From Streptomyces sp. NBC_01381 (GTDB taxonomy: Bacteria > Actinomycetota > Actinomycetes > Streptomycetales > Streptomycetaceae), in the NCBI RefSeq assembly GCF_026340305.1, contig NZ_JAPEPI010000005.1:62001-126000 (forward strand): a stretch of DNA of 64,000 bases, written 5' to 3'. The first letter of the stretch is position 1, and each line of letters begins with the position of its first letter. The position numbers and the translations under genes are program-made. Below the pieces are notes generated by a model. That model was given only the letters and a program-made list of their open reading frames with translations, was not told where the DNA came from and did not search any database. Positions 28,077 through 37,851 of this stretch are shown here, piece by piece.

Positions 28077-28817
28077 CTATCGCGGCAGCGTGGTGAGGGT
28101 CGGCATCAAGCCACCGCCGAGGGCGAGGTCGAAAACCGCCCGGCTCAGTTGACCGGAATCCTCGGAAACCAGGAAATGCCTACCCGGAAGGGACGTGATC
28201 TCCACCCGTTCCCCGATTTCTGTCCAGCGTTCGAGTATTTGAGTGGAGACCAGGGGATCCTCCGCGCCGCCATACACATGAATGGGCACGGCGAGCCGTC
28301 TTTCCTGCGGGACATGGCGGTACGAGCGGCACACCGCGACATCGTCACGCACCCGTCCCAGGAAAGGGACCAGCCAGGCGGGGTGGTCCAGCAGCCACGA
28401 CGGGATTCCCCCGATACCGTGCAGCCACCGGATCAGCGCCTCGTCATCGTGCTCCGCCGCGAAGTCGTGCCAGGGCACCTGCGGCGCCCCCAAGGCGGCG
28501 ACCGCCAGTGCCCGGGGTCTTCGCCCGCCGTGCTCTTCGAAGTGCCGGGTGAGGAGATAGGCCAGCAGACCTCCCATGCTGTGTCCGAACAGCACGTAGT
28601 CGTCGTCGGCCAGGTGCTCCTGCAGTTCCGTCACGAGGGCCGGAATCAGCTGTTCGGTGCGGTGGTAGCGCCGCCGGCTGCCGGCGTTCGGACCGCCGGG
28701 CAGGGCGAGCGGGAGCACCTCGACGCCCTCCGGGGCCTGCTGCGCCCAGGACTCGAACACGGCGGGGCTGCCGCCGGCGTGGTGCAGGCACACCAGCCGG
28801 GTCGTCCGGCCGCTCAC
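28077..28817 (-). CDS. Type II thioesterase
   Basis: 246 residues. The alpha/beta hydrolase nucleophile elbow is FGHSMGG, and the catalytic His lies in LPGRHFLVSE near the C-terminus, with Asp in GGAEDPLV. Its GTG start overlaps the NRPS-PKS stop (GTGA), so the two are translationally coupled. Type II enzymes remove aberrant acyl groups from carrier proteins. Here it could also release the guanidino-acyl chain, because the synthase has no TE of its own. Confidence 0.95.
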   Translation of the reverse strand: MSGRTTRLVCLHHAGGSPAVFESWAQQAPEGVEVLPLALPGGPNAGSRRRYHRTEQLIPALVTELQEHLADDDYVLFGHSMGGLLAYLLTRHFEEHGGRRPRALAVAALGAPQVPWHDFAAEHDDEALIRWLHGIGGIPSWLLDHPAWLVPFLGRVRDDVAVCRSYRHVPQERRLAVPIHVYGGAEDPLVSTQILERWTEIGERVEITSLPGRHFLVSEDSGQLSRAVFDLALGGGLMPTLTTLPR

Positions 28818-31800
28818 CGGTCTCCTCGTGCGTGCGACGATCCGCCGCGGACCGTGGTGGGGGTGTTCCCGGTGACCGCGGCGGCCTGGTCGCCGCCGAG
28901 CACGTCCAGCAGGTGGTCGGTCAGCGACGCGACGGTCGGGTGCTCGAACACCGCCGTCTGCCGCAGCGCGCACTCCAGGGTCCGCTGCAGGTTCCGCCGC
29001 AGCTGGATGGCGGTGAGCGAGTCCAGCCCTCCGGCGAAGAAGTCCCCGTCGTCCGGCAGCCCCGGGCCGCCGGTGCCCAGCACGCTCGCCGCCTGTTCCC
29101 GGACGCACTCCCGCACCAGTTCGCGGCGCCGGGGCGCCGCAGCCGCGTCGAACACGGCACGCACCGATGCCCCAAGGGCCTGCTCACCGCGGTGCCTGCC
29201 GCCCGGCAGATCCGCGAGGAAGCCGCGGGTGGCGGGCGCGTTCCGGTCCGCGAAGCGCTCCCAGTCGGCCGGCAGGACGGCGATCGTGCCGCCGGGGTGG
29301 CGGCGGGCGGTGAGGAGCCCGGCCAGCAGGGCCAGGCCGTCCCGCTTGGGGATCACCCCCTCGCCCCGGCGCTCCAGTGCGGCTTCCATGCCCGCCCGCG
29401 CGCTCATGCCCGACTCGGCCCACGAGCCCCACTGGATGGCGAGGGCAGGCAGTCCCTGCGCCTGCCGGAACGCGGCAAGGCCGTCGAGGAACGCGTTGGC
29501 GGCCGCATAGTTCGCCTGGCCAGGGGTCCCGAACAGGGACGAGACCGAGGAGAACAGCACGAAGAAGTCCAGCGGGCACCCCGCCGTCACGGTGTGCAGG
29601 TTCCAGGCGCCGCGCGTCTTGGGCGCCATCACCCGCGCGAAGCGCTCCGGCGACTGCAGCAGCAGGACCCCGTCGTCCAGCACCCCGGCCAGGTGCAGGA
29701 CCCCGGCCAGCGGCGGGAAGCGGGGATCGTCGCCGATCCTGCCCACGGCCTGGGCAAGCTGGCCGGCGTCGGCCACGTCGACGGTGAGCGCTTCCAGCGT
29801 CACCCCCTGGGACCGCAGTTTCGCGATCGCCTCCGTGGCGTCCGCGTCCGGCGGCGTCCGGCCCATCAGCACCACATGCCGGGCGCCGGCGCCGCAGAGC
29901 AGCCGTGCGGTCTCCAGCCCGAGTCCGCCCAGGCCACCGGTGATCAGGTACGTGGCGTCCTGGCGCACGGCGGCCGCCGGCGCGCCCGGCGCGGTCGGCG
30001 GGGCGGCGCGGCGCAGCCGTGCCGTGTAGCGCCGGGTGCCCCGGTAGCCGATCCGGTGGTCGTCGGCCGCCTCTTGCGCCGCGGCCAGCGCGGCCAGTTC
30101 GGCGTGCAGCACGCTCGCCTGCCCGCCGGGTTCCGCCTCGGGGTCGAGGTCGACCTGGGTCAAGCGCAGCTCCGGATGCTCGGCAGCCGCCACCCTGCCC
30201 AGCCCGCACAGCGCGGCCTGCGCCGGGCTGGTCACGGCCCGGCCCGCGACGGCCTGCGCACCGCGTGTCACCAGGCAGAGGCGGGGCCCGCCGCGCTCCA
30301 TCGCGCCGAAGTGCTGGACCAGGCGCAGCAGCCGCTGTCCCAGGGCCACCGCGCCATGGCCGGCATCCCCGTCCCCGTCCCCGTCTCCGCTCGCCGGGAT
30401 CACCGCCACCACCTCGTATCCGGCGTCGGGGCGGGACCCGCCGGCCACCGTGCCGCCCGGCGCGTCGTCGGCGCCACGCACCTCGCAGGTCACTCCGTGC
30501 GAGCGGGCCGACTCCGCGACCTGGCGGGCCAGTTCAAGGGCGGCCGCGTCCTCGGCGAGCAGCAGCCACCGGCCGCCGCCCGCCGGCCCGGCCGGCGGGC
30601 GGATCGCCGCCCACTGTGTGTCGTAGAGCCACTCCGTGCGGCCCTGCGGCCGGGCCGGGAGCATCGCCGCACGCTCCGCGCGTTTGAGCACGACCCCGGT
30701 CATGGCCAGGATCAAACCGCCGTCCGGGGCGAACAGGTCCACATCGGCACGGAGCGTCTGCGGATCCTTTCCCCGCGCGGGACGCAACCGTGCGTGGCAC
30801 CACGCCTGCGTCGCCGCGGGCCGCTCGATCTGGATCACGTCGGCGCCCAGCGGCACGTACGTCCTGCGCCCGAGCTTTTCCGGGTACATGACGGTGAGCG
30901 CGAGGTAACAGGCTTCCAGCAGGACCGGGTGCACGCGGTGCCGGGCGGCCTCGGCGCCCAGCGCGGGCCCCAGGGCGATCCGTGAGAGGACCGTCTCCCC
31001 GTCCTGCCACAGCTGTTGCGTGACGTGGAAGAGCGGTCCGAGGTCGATCTCGCGTTCCCGTTCCCTTCGGTAGATCTCCTCCGGCTGCAGCGCGGCACCG
31101 GCGAACGCCTCGCGCAGCGCCGGCAGCGCTGCAGGGGCGAGCGGGCAGCGCACCGGCTCGTCGGCCGGCGCCAGGTGTCCCGAGGCGTGCAGGGTCCAGG
31201 CAGCAGGCACCGCCGGTGCCTCGCCCCTGGCCGCGCCGGCCCCGTCGTCTTCTCGCAGCGGCCGGGAGTACACCTCGAAAAGCTGCCCCCCGCCGTCCGC
31301 GGTGAGCACGACCTGCATCTGGCGCAGACTTCGTTCGTCCTCGAAGGCCATCGCCCGGTGGATGGAGAAGTCGCGCAGCGCGGCTGGCACCGCCCCGTAC
31401 ACCTCCCGTGCCGCGCTGAAGGCGAGTTCCTGGTAGGCGACTCCGGGCATCACGACGGCCTGGAACACCCGGTGGTCACGCAGCCAGGGGAGGGTGGGCA
31501 CGCCCACCGTGGAGTCGAACCGGATGCTCTCGCTCCGTGCGAGCTCGAGCCGGCTGCCCAGCAGCGGGTGGAGCGCGGGCGGACCGGCCGGGACGGCGGC
31601 CGGCGGCGCCTCGATCCAGTGGCGTTGGCGCTGCCACGGGTAGGTGGGCAGTGCGACGCGGCGGTGGCCGCCGCCGAAGAACGCCGACCAGTCGAGCCGG
31701 GCGCCGGCCAGGTAGAGGGCGCGGGCCGCCTCCAGCAACTGCTCGCGGGGCCGCTCCGGGCGCAGGCTGGGCACCAGCACCGGGCCGCCCACGCCCTCCT

Positions 31801-34800
31801 CGCGCTCCTCCAGGAGCTGCAGCAGCGTCGGTTTCGGTGAGATCTCCAGCAGGGCGCCGGGGCCCAGGGCCTCGAGCGCCGTGGCGGCGTCGTGGAACCG
31901 TACCGTCCGCGTGATCTGGCCGGTCCAGTAGCGCCAGTCCGCGATCTCCGCACCGATGAGGGCACCCGTCACCGTCGACACGATGGGGATGCGCGGGGGG
32001 TGGTAGCGGACCGAGCGCGCGATCGCCTCGAAGTCCGCCACCATCGGAGCCATCAGGGGGGAGTGCGAGGCGATCGAGATGTCCAGCACCCGGTGCCGGA
32101 TGCCCCGGCCGGTCAGCTCGTCGCAGATCCGCCGCAGGTCGCTGGTCCGGCCGGAGATGACCGTCGAGGACGGGCCGTTCACCGCCGCGATCGCGGTGTC
32201 CCCGCTCAACAGCTCCGCGACGGTGGCTTCGTCGGCCATCACCGCGACCATCGTCCCCGCCTCGGTGCGCTGCTGCATCAGCTCTCCGCGGGCGTGGACC
32301 AGCCGCAGGGCGTCCTCCAGGGACAGCACGCCAGCGAAGCAGGCGGCGGCGTACTCCCCGTGGCTGTGCCCCAGCACAACTGCGGGCTCGACCCCCCACG
32401 ACCGCCAGGTCTCGGCGAGGGCGTATTCGACGGCGAACAGCGCCGGCTGGGCGTAGCGCGTCTCACTGATCGGGGACGCCTCGGACGCCTTGGGGAACAG
32501 CACGGACAGCAGCGGCCGTTCGAGCCGGCCACGCAGCAGCTCGTCGCACCGGTCCAGAACGGCGCGGAAGACCGGCACCCGGTCATACAGGTCGCCTCCC
32601 ATACCCGCGTACTGCGGTCCCTGCCCGGGGAAGAGGAACGCCACGCTCTTCGGCCGCGGGGCGGACGACGGCTGCGGCGGGGCGGCGGCAACGCTTGCCA
32701 GGAGCTGCTCGCGCGCCTCCTGCGCCGAGCCCGCGACCACGGCGAGGCGGTGCGCGAAGTGGCGGCGCCCGGTCGCGGCGGTAAAGCAGATGTCGCCGAA
32801 GCCGGGCCGGGACGGCGCGGCGAGGAGGTCGAGGTAGCGGTCGGCCAGCTCGCCGAGGGCGGCGTCGCTGCGGGCGCTCAGGGGGAGCACGAACCGGTGG
32901 TCCGCCGGGCTCTCGCCGAGCGGGTGCGGCGGCTCCTGCAGGATCAGATGGCAGTTCGTCCCGCCCACCCCGAGCGAGGTGACGCCGGCCGTCCTGGGGC
33001 CGGCGCACTCCCATGGCACCGTCTTGGTGTTCACCCGAAACGGAGAGCCCGCGAAGTCGATCTCCTCGTTGGGCGCGCGGAAGTGCAGGCTCGGCACCAG
33101 CGTCCCGCGCTGGACGCAGAGCGCCGCCTTGATCAGCCCGGCGATGCCCGCGGCCTCGTCCAGGTGCCCGATGCCGGATTTCACGGAGCCGAGAGCGCAA
33201 TGGCCGGGCCCCGGACGGCTCCGTGCGGTGGACGCGGTGCTGAACGCCTCGTGCAGCGCCGCCACTTCGATGGGATCGCCCAGTGCCGTGCCCGACCCGT
33301 GGGCCTCGACGTAGCCCACGTCTGCCGGGTCGACGTCGGCGGCCTCCAGCGCGGCCCGGACGACATCGGCCTGCCGGTCGGCGCTGGGTGCGGTGAAGCT
33401 GACCTTCGCCTCACCGTCGTTGTTGACCGCCGAGCCCTTGATCACGGCGATGATCCGGTCGCCGTCCCCGACCGCATCCTCCACCCGCTTGAGGGCCACG
33501 ACACCGCAGCCGTTGCCGAAGAGGGTGCCGGAGGCATCCGCATCGAAGGAACGGGTGTGCCCGTCACCGGAGAGGATCATGCCTTCCTCGTGGAGGTAGC
33601 CGGCGTCCTGGGGCACCACGATGTGCACACCGCCCGCCAGCGCCATACCGGCCTCGCCCTCCAGCAGGCTCCGGCACGCCAGATGAACGGCGACCAGCGC
33701 CGTGGAGCACGCCGTCTGGACCGTGATGCTGGGCCCGCGCAGGTTCAGCGCGTGGGACACCCGGGTGGCCAGGTAGTTCCCGTCGTTGCCGAGCTTGAGC
33801 TGGAACTGCTCCAGATCGGACTCGGTCAGCGCTTTGCGGTGTCCGTAGCCGAAGTGCGGTGCCAGATTGTTGAGCAGGTACGTGCTCATGCCCGCCCCCG
33901 CGAAGACCGCCACGTCCGAGGCTCCGGCGCCGCCGGGGGCGTATCCGGCGTTCTCCAGCGCCTCCCACGCGCACTCCAGCAGGAGCCGCTGCTGGGGGTC
34001 GAGCAGGTCGGCCTCCTTGGGGCTGAGGCCGAAGAACGCGGCATCGAACCGGTCGACGGCCGGCAGCACGGCGCCCGCCGTCACGAAGTCGGGGTGCGCG
34101 GCCAGGTCCTGGTCCCGCTGTCCCCGCGCGCCGCCCGGCAAGGGCTCCACGGACTCCACACCCGCGACGAGATTCCGCCAGAACGTCTCGACATCGGGCG
34201 CCCCGGGAAATCTCCCGGCCATCCCGACGATCGCGACGTCCCCGCCGCCGCTGCGCCGGGGGGCGGCCCGCCCTCGGCGATCGGCCCCCCACCGGCCCGT
34301 GGACGCCCCCGCATCGCCGTGCTCGCCCGGTGGTGGCGCGGAGCGCTCCAGATGCGCGGCGAAGTCCCTGATGGTCGGGCAGCGCAGCAGGTCGACCATC
34401 GAAACGTCCTGGCCCAGGCGTGCGGTGAGCTCCTGACGGACCTTCACCAGCAGCAGCGAGGTACCGCCGAGGTCGAAGAAGCGGTCCTCGACGGACAGTT
34501 CCTCCACCCGCAGCGCCGCCTGCCAGACCTCCACCAGCAGTTGCTCGGTGGCACCCACCGGGGCCACCACCGCAGTGGGCGCCAGCCGCTCGAAGGTGTC
34601 CGGGGGGCGCAGCCTCCCGCGGTCTGTCTTGCCGCTCGGCGTCAGCGGCAGGGCGGGGAGCAGGCGGTAGGCCTCCGGCAGCATCAGCGGCGGGAGCCGC
34701 CGGGCGAGGAAGCCGTGGAGCACCCGCCCGGCACCGGCCTCATCCAGCCCCGCACCGGGCACCACATGGGCGACCAGGCGCTGCTGCCCGTCGATGCCGT

Positions 34801-36169
34801 GGGCGACCACGGCGGCGTCCCTGACCGCGGGATGGCCAAGGAGCAGCGCTTCGATCTCGCCGGCCTCGATCCGTACGCCGTGTGCCTTCACCTGGGTGTC
34901 GATGCGGCCGATCAGCTCCAACGTCCCATCGGAGCGGCGGCGGGCGAGATCCCCGGTGCGGTACATCCGGCCGCTGCCGAAGGGGTTGGCCACGAACCGC
35001 TCTGCCGTGAGCTCCGCTTGCCCCAGATACCCCGGCGACACCCCGGCCCCCACGACACACAGCTCGCCCTCGGTCCCCTCGGGTACCTCCCGCAGCCGCT
35101 GGTCAACGATGTGGACCCGCACCCCGTCGATCGGACGCCCGATCGGGGCGAGGGCCGGCCACTGCGCCGGATCGCCCTCCAGCGTGAAGGCCGTGGCGTC
35201 CTGGAACTCAGTCGCCCCGTAGTGGTTGTGCAGCAGCGCCCGGGTACGGCGGAACAGGGCCCTGACCGGCGGGCTGATCCGCAGTGCCTCCCCCGTGGTG
35301 ATGACCTCGCGCAGCGCCAGGTCGGCCGAGGGCTCCTGCTCGACCGCCCGCGCCAGCTGCTCCATGAGGGTGACCGGCAAGAAGACCCGCTCGATCCGCT
35401 CGTCCCGGAGGAAGGCCGCCAGCGCGAACGGGTTGCGGCGGACCTCATCGTCGGCGAGCACGAGGGTGCCGCCGAAGCCGAGGGTGGAGAAGATCTCGTG
35501 GAAGGAGAAGTCGAAGCTCACCGCACAGATCTGGGCGGTGCGCAGCCGGCAGCTGCCAGGCCGGGCCCGGTCGTGCCAGGTCAGCAGGTTCATCAGGGCC
35601 GCATGGGTCATCACCGCGCCCTTGGGAGCGCCGGTGGACCCAGACGTGAAGATCGCGTAGGCCGCCGCGGCCGGATCGCCGGCCGCCCCCGGGCCGGCGG
35701 CGATCTGCTGGAGCGGCTGCCCGGGCTCGCCGGACGGCACCAGGTGGCAGCCCTCCGTGAGCCCGAGCAGCCGGGCGGTCGTGACGGGCGGTTCGGGGGG
35801 CCCGTCCGTCACGACCACGTCGATACCCGCCGTGCTGATCACGTGCTGGACGCGCTCGGCCGGGTCGGCCAGGTCGATCGGCACATAGGCCGCGCCGGTC
35901 CGCATCACCCCGAGCATCGCCGCCACGGCCTCTGGGGTGCGCGCCATGCGGATGCCGACGAAGTCGCCCTGGCCGACTCCCGTGTGGCGCAGCGCGGCGG
36001 CTGCCCGGGCCGCCATCGCATCGAGGGCGCGATAGCCCACCCGGCGGGCGCCGTAGACCAGGGCGATAGAGTCCGCCCGGTCACCGCGGGCGTGCCGCTC
36101 GACCAGTTCGTGGACGGTGCCCGGGGCCCTCCCCAAGGAGCGGGTGGCCTCAGCAGAGTGGTTCGGCAT
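28814..36169 (-). CDS. Hybrid NRPS-PKS: A-PCP-KS-AT-DH-KR-ACP
   Basis: 2451 residues from an ATG with GAGGA 8 nt upstream. Adenylation domain: FTSGSTGAPKG at about residue 173, and GATEFQ where GPTE is usual. PCP: FFDLGGTSLLL at about 568. KS: QTACSTAL (about 819), EAHGSGT, KSGIGH. AT: GHSHGE (about 1264) with IASHS at the specificity site. DH: DHRVFQAVVMPG keeps His, but the second motif is HPVLLEAC, Glu for the usual Asp. KR: GGLGGLG with YAAAN and LDD, the B-type mark. ACP: GGLDSLTA (about 2379). No TE. The order equals cylindrospermopsin CyrB apart from its methyltransferase, and an amidinotransferase gene lies just upstream. I infer that it activates guanidinoacetate and extends it once or more with malonyl units. 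Confidence 0.96.
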   Translation of the reverse strand: MPNHSAEATRSLGRAPGTVHELVERHARGDRADSIALVYGARRVGYRALDAMAARAAAALRHTGVGQGDFVGIRMARTPEAVAAMLGVMRTGAAYVPIDLADPAERVQHVISTAGIDVVVTDGPPEPPVTTARLLGLTEGCHLVPSGEPGQPLQQIAAGPGAAGDPAAAAYAIFTSGSTGAPKGAVMTHAALMNLLTWHDRARPGSCRLRTAQICAVSFDFSFHEIFSTLGFGGTLVLADDEVRRNPFALAAFLRDERIERVFLPVTLMEQLARAVEQEPSADLALREVITTGEALRISPPVRALFRRTRALLHNHYGATEFQDATAFTLEGDPAQWPALAPIGRPIDGVRVHIVDQRLREVPEGTEGELCVVGAGVSPGYLGQAELTAERFVANPFGSGRMYRTGDLARRRSDGTLELIGRIDTQVKAHGVRIEAGEIEALLLGHPAVRDAAVVAHGIDGQQRLVAHVVPGAGLDEAGAGRVLHGFLARRLPPLMLPEAYRLLPALPLTPSGKTDRGRLRPPDTFERLAPTAVVAPVGATEQLLVEVWQAALRVEELSVEDRFFDLGGTSLLLVKVRQELTARLGQDVSMVDLLRCPTIRDFAAHLERSAPPPGEHGDAGASTGRWGADRRGRAAPRRSGGGDVAIVGMAGRFPGAPDVETFWRNLVAGVESVEPLPGGARGQRDQDLAAHPDFVTAGAVLPAVDRFDAAFFGLSPKEADLLDPQQRLLLECAWEALENAGYAPGGAGASDVAVFAGAGMSTYLLNNLAPHFGYGHRKALTESDLEQFQLKLGNDGNYLATRVSHALNLRGPSITVQTACSTALVAVHLACRSLLEGEAGMALAGGVHIVVPQDAGYLHEEGMILSGDGHTRSFDADASGTLFGNGCGVVALKRVEDAVGDGDRIIAVIKGSAVNNDGEAKVSFTAPSADRQADVVRAALEAADVDPADVGYVEAHGSGTALGDPIEVAALHEAFSTASTARSRPGPGHCALGSVKSGIGHLDEAAGIAGLIKAALCVQRGTLVPSLHFRAPNEEIDFAGSPFRVNTKTVPWECAGPRTAGVTSLGVGGTNCHLILQEPPHPLGESPADHRFVLPLSARSDAALGELADRYLDLLAAPSRPGFGDICFTAATGRRHFAHRLAVVAGSAQEAREQLLASVAAAPPQPSSAPRPKSVAFLFPGQGPQYAGMGGDLYDRVPVFRAVLDRCDELLRGRLERPLLSVLFPKASEASPISETRYAQPALFAVEYALAETWRSWGVEPAVVLGHSHGEYAAACFAGVLSLEDALRLVHARGELMQQRTEAGTMVAVMADEATVAELLSGDTAIAAVNGPSSTVISGRTSDLRRICDELTGRGIRHRVLDISIASHSPLMAPMVADFEAIARSVRYHPPRIPIVSTVTGALIGAEIADWRYWTGQITRTVRFHDAATALEALGPGALLEISPKPTLLQLLEEREEGVGGPVLVPSLRPERPREQLLEAARALYLAGARLDWSAFFGGGHRRVALPTYPWQRQRHWIEAPPAAVPAGPPALHPLLGSRLELARSESIRFDSTVGVPTLPWLRDHRVFQAVVMPGVAYQELAFSAAREVYGAVPAALRDFSIHRAMAFEDERSLRQMQVVLTADGGGQLFEVYSRPLREDDGAGAARGEAPAVPAAWTLHASGHLAPADEPVRCPLAPAALPALREAFAGAALQPEEIYRREREREIDLGPLFHVTQQLWQDGETVLSRIALGPALGAEAARHRVHPVLLEACYLALTVMYPEKLGRRTYVPLGADVIQIERPAATQAWCHARLRPARGKDPQTLRADVDLFAPDGGLILAMTGVVLKRAERAAMLPARPQGRTEWLYDTQWAAIRPPAGPAGGGRWLLLAEDAAALELARQVAESARSHGVTCEVRGADDAPGGTVAGGSRPDAGYEVVAVIPASGDGDGDGDAGHGAVALGQRLLRLVQHFGAMERGGPRLCLVTRGAQAVAGRAVTSPAQAALCGLGRVAAAEHPELRLTQVDLDPEAEPGGQASVLHAELAALAAAQEAADDHRIGYRGTRRYTARLRRAAPPTAPGAPAAAVRQDATYLITGGLGGLGLETARLLCGAGARHVVLMGRTPPDADATEAIAKLRSQGVTLEALTVDVADAGQLAQAVGRIGDDPRFPPLAGVLHLAGVLDDGVLLLQSPERFARVMAPKTRGAWNLHTVTAGCPLDFFVLFSSVSSLFGTPGQANYAAANAFLDGLAAFRQAQGLPALAIQWGSWAESGMSARAGMEAALERRGEGVIPKRDGLALLAGLLTARRHPGGTIAVLPADWERFADRNAPATRGFLADLPGGRHRGEQALGASVRAVFDAAAAPRRRELVRECVREQAASVLGTGGPGLPDDGDFFAGGLDSLTAIQLRRNLQRTLECALRQTAVFEHPTVASLTDHLLDVLGGDQAAAVTGNTPTTVRGGSSHARGDR

Positions 36170-36599
36170 TACGGAAATCCTCGGCTCGATGTCGGGTCAT
36201 GACGGCGGCTGATCCCTGCAGGAGGCCGGTGACAGGCGCTACGCGCAAGGTGGCGGACCGATGGCGCAGCGGCGGCAGTTCAGGCAACGGATCCGGTATG
36301 AGGCCTGCGATCGCTTCGCCCGCGGTGAGGAAGACCGCGGTGATCGCGAAAGGATCTGCGGGTGAGCGAGCGGCCGGTGCAGCGCCGGTGGCGCGCCTGG
36401 CGGCGAGTTGCAGGCCCTCGCTGCCAAGGAGCCGGCTGAAGATGCCGCGCGCAGCGCACGGGCAGTGGTGCGGCGGCTGCCGCCTTCGCCGACAACGCGC
36501 ACCTCGACCGCACCCTCCGCCGCATCCGCTACCGCCACTACCGCCCCGCCCCCCGGCACCAGGCCGACGAGGCCCGGGGTCCCGCTACGAAGCGCCTCT
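36170..36599 (+). pseudogene. Remnant of an IS630-type transposase N-terminus
   Basis: This gap between the NRPS-PKS and the amidinotransferase has no intact gene. Around 36240-36350 the plus strand reads AQGGGPMAQRRQFRQRIRYE and then ACDRFARGEED, followed out of frame by a VIAK piece and LQALAAKEPA, the order of an IS630-family helix-turn-helix region. Frame breaks make it non-functional. The remaining approximately 150 bp is unrecognised. Confidence 0.5.
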
Positions 36600-37745
36600 T
36601 CAGACCAGCGGTTCGTACACGGCGGAGGGGAAGTAGTCCTCCCTGGTGCCGTCCCGGCGGATGTCCCAGGTCGAGCAGTGCAGGGAGCCGCCGTACTCGA
36701 AGACGTTGCGAAACGGCACGGTGAGCACCTCCAGCCCCTGATCGGCCAGCAGGTCCTGGAGCGGCTTCTCCTGCTCCTCGCAGATCACCGTGGTCGGGGA
36801 GAGGCTGAGCACGTTCATCGACAGCCACTTCGAGGACTGGCAGTACAGGGGCATCTCGTCGTTCGTCAGCACCGGCTCCGGCGCCTGGATCAGCTCCCAG
36901 CCGTTGTCCGTGAACAGCGACAGCTCGTCCTGCCGGATCGGCCGGTCGGGGTTGGTGAGGACCAGGCCGGGGCGCAGCGGCACGAAGGTGCAGTCGATGT
37001 GGGAGGGGAAGTAGTCCAGCGGGAAGTGCACGGGGTGGACACGGAAGCCCTTGGGCTCCAGGACCCGCTTCAGCCAGCGGATGCCCGCGCGGTTGGTCGT
37101 CATCGACTCCTGGACGATGATGTCCCGGCCGAACCGGCTCATGTCAGCGGCGTCGAAGACGACTTCGGCCTGCGTGATGCAGAACTCCGAGCTGTGCATC
37201 CGCCGGTGGCGCTCATCGACCGGCCACTCCCAGAAGTCCTGCCGGTACATGGCATCGGACATCGTCGGCTTGGGCGCCACCGTCCATCCGACCCTGGGGT
37301 CCGCCTCCCAGTACTCGTACACCAGGTGCCGGTAGGGCTCGTACTCGAAGTACCGCGCGCGGCGCGACATCGTCGCCTCGACGATCTCGTTGCCGACCGT
37401 GATCATGACGTCCCGGGGGCACACCGCGCAGTACTGGTTGGCGACCTCGAAGTGAGGGGTGCGCAGGGCCCTGCCGAAGTCGTGCCGGCCGGGGCGCCGC
37501 ACGCTCACCCCACGGGACTCCAGCAGCCGGGCCAGCCCGTCGAGTTCCGCATTCGCCTGCGCCACCGCCTCCGCGGACTTGCCTCCAGTGGGGAACGGGG
37601 CTCCCTCGCGGCCCCTGACCTGGGGCCTGTTGCCCGGCTCGGTCGGCTCGAAGCACGCGCCGTCCGCCGAACCGACGACCACCTCTTTCAGGTGGTCCCA
37701 CTCGTTCCAGGAGTTCACCACCGGTGTACCGGCGATCGCGGTCAT
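36600..37745 (-). CDS. Arginine:glycine-type amidinotransferase
   Basis: 381 residues, the size of AGAT/CyrA enzymes, from an ATG with GGAAGGG 6 nt upstream. The active-site Cys lies in GGSLHCSTWDIRRDG, the His in FPSHIDCTFVPLRPG, and the Asp in FGRDIIVQES, so the catalytic residues of the family are present. It should move the amidino group from arginine to an amine; with glycine as acceptor the product is guanidinoacetate. It is followed by the A-PCP-PKS gene, which mirrors CyrA-CyrB. Acceptors other than glycine (beta-alanine, an omega-amino acyl chain) cannot be excluded. Confidence 0.94.
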   Translation of the reverse strand: MTAIAGTPVVNSWNEWDHLKEVVVGSADGACFEPTEPGNRPQVRGREGAPFPTGGKSAEAVAQANAELDGLARLLESRGVSVRRPGRHDFGRALRTPHFEVANQYCAVCPRDVMITVGNEIVEATMSRRARYFEYEPYRHLVYEYWEADPRVGWTVAPKPTMSDAMYRQDFWEWPVDERHRRMHSSEFCITQAEVVFDAADMSRFGRDIIVQESMTTNRAGIRWLKRVLEPKGFRVHPVHFPLDYFPSHIDCTFVPLRPGLVLTNPDRPIRQDELSLFTDNGWELIQAPEPVLTNDEMPLYCQSSKWLSMNVLSLSPTTVICEEQEKPLQDLLADQGLEVLTVPFRNVFEYGGSLHCSTWDIRRDGTREDYFPSAVYEPLV

Positions 37746-37851
37746 GGCAGCCCTTCCGTCGTTGTCTTTCCTGCGCCATCCGCAGGCTGTGTGTGGGGGG
37801 TGCACGTGAGGTGGTGTGGGGGTGCACGCGGTGCCGGGCGGGTCCTTCCGG

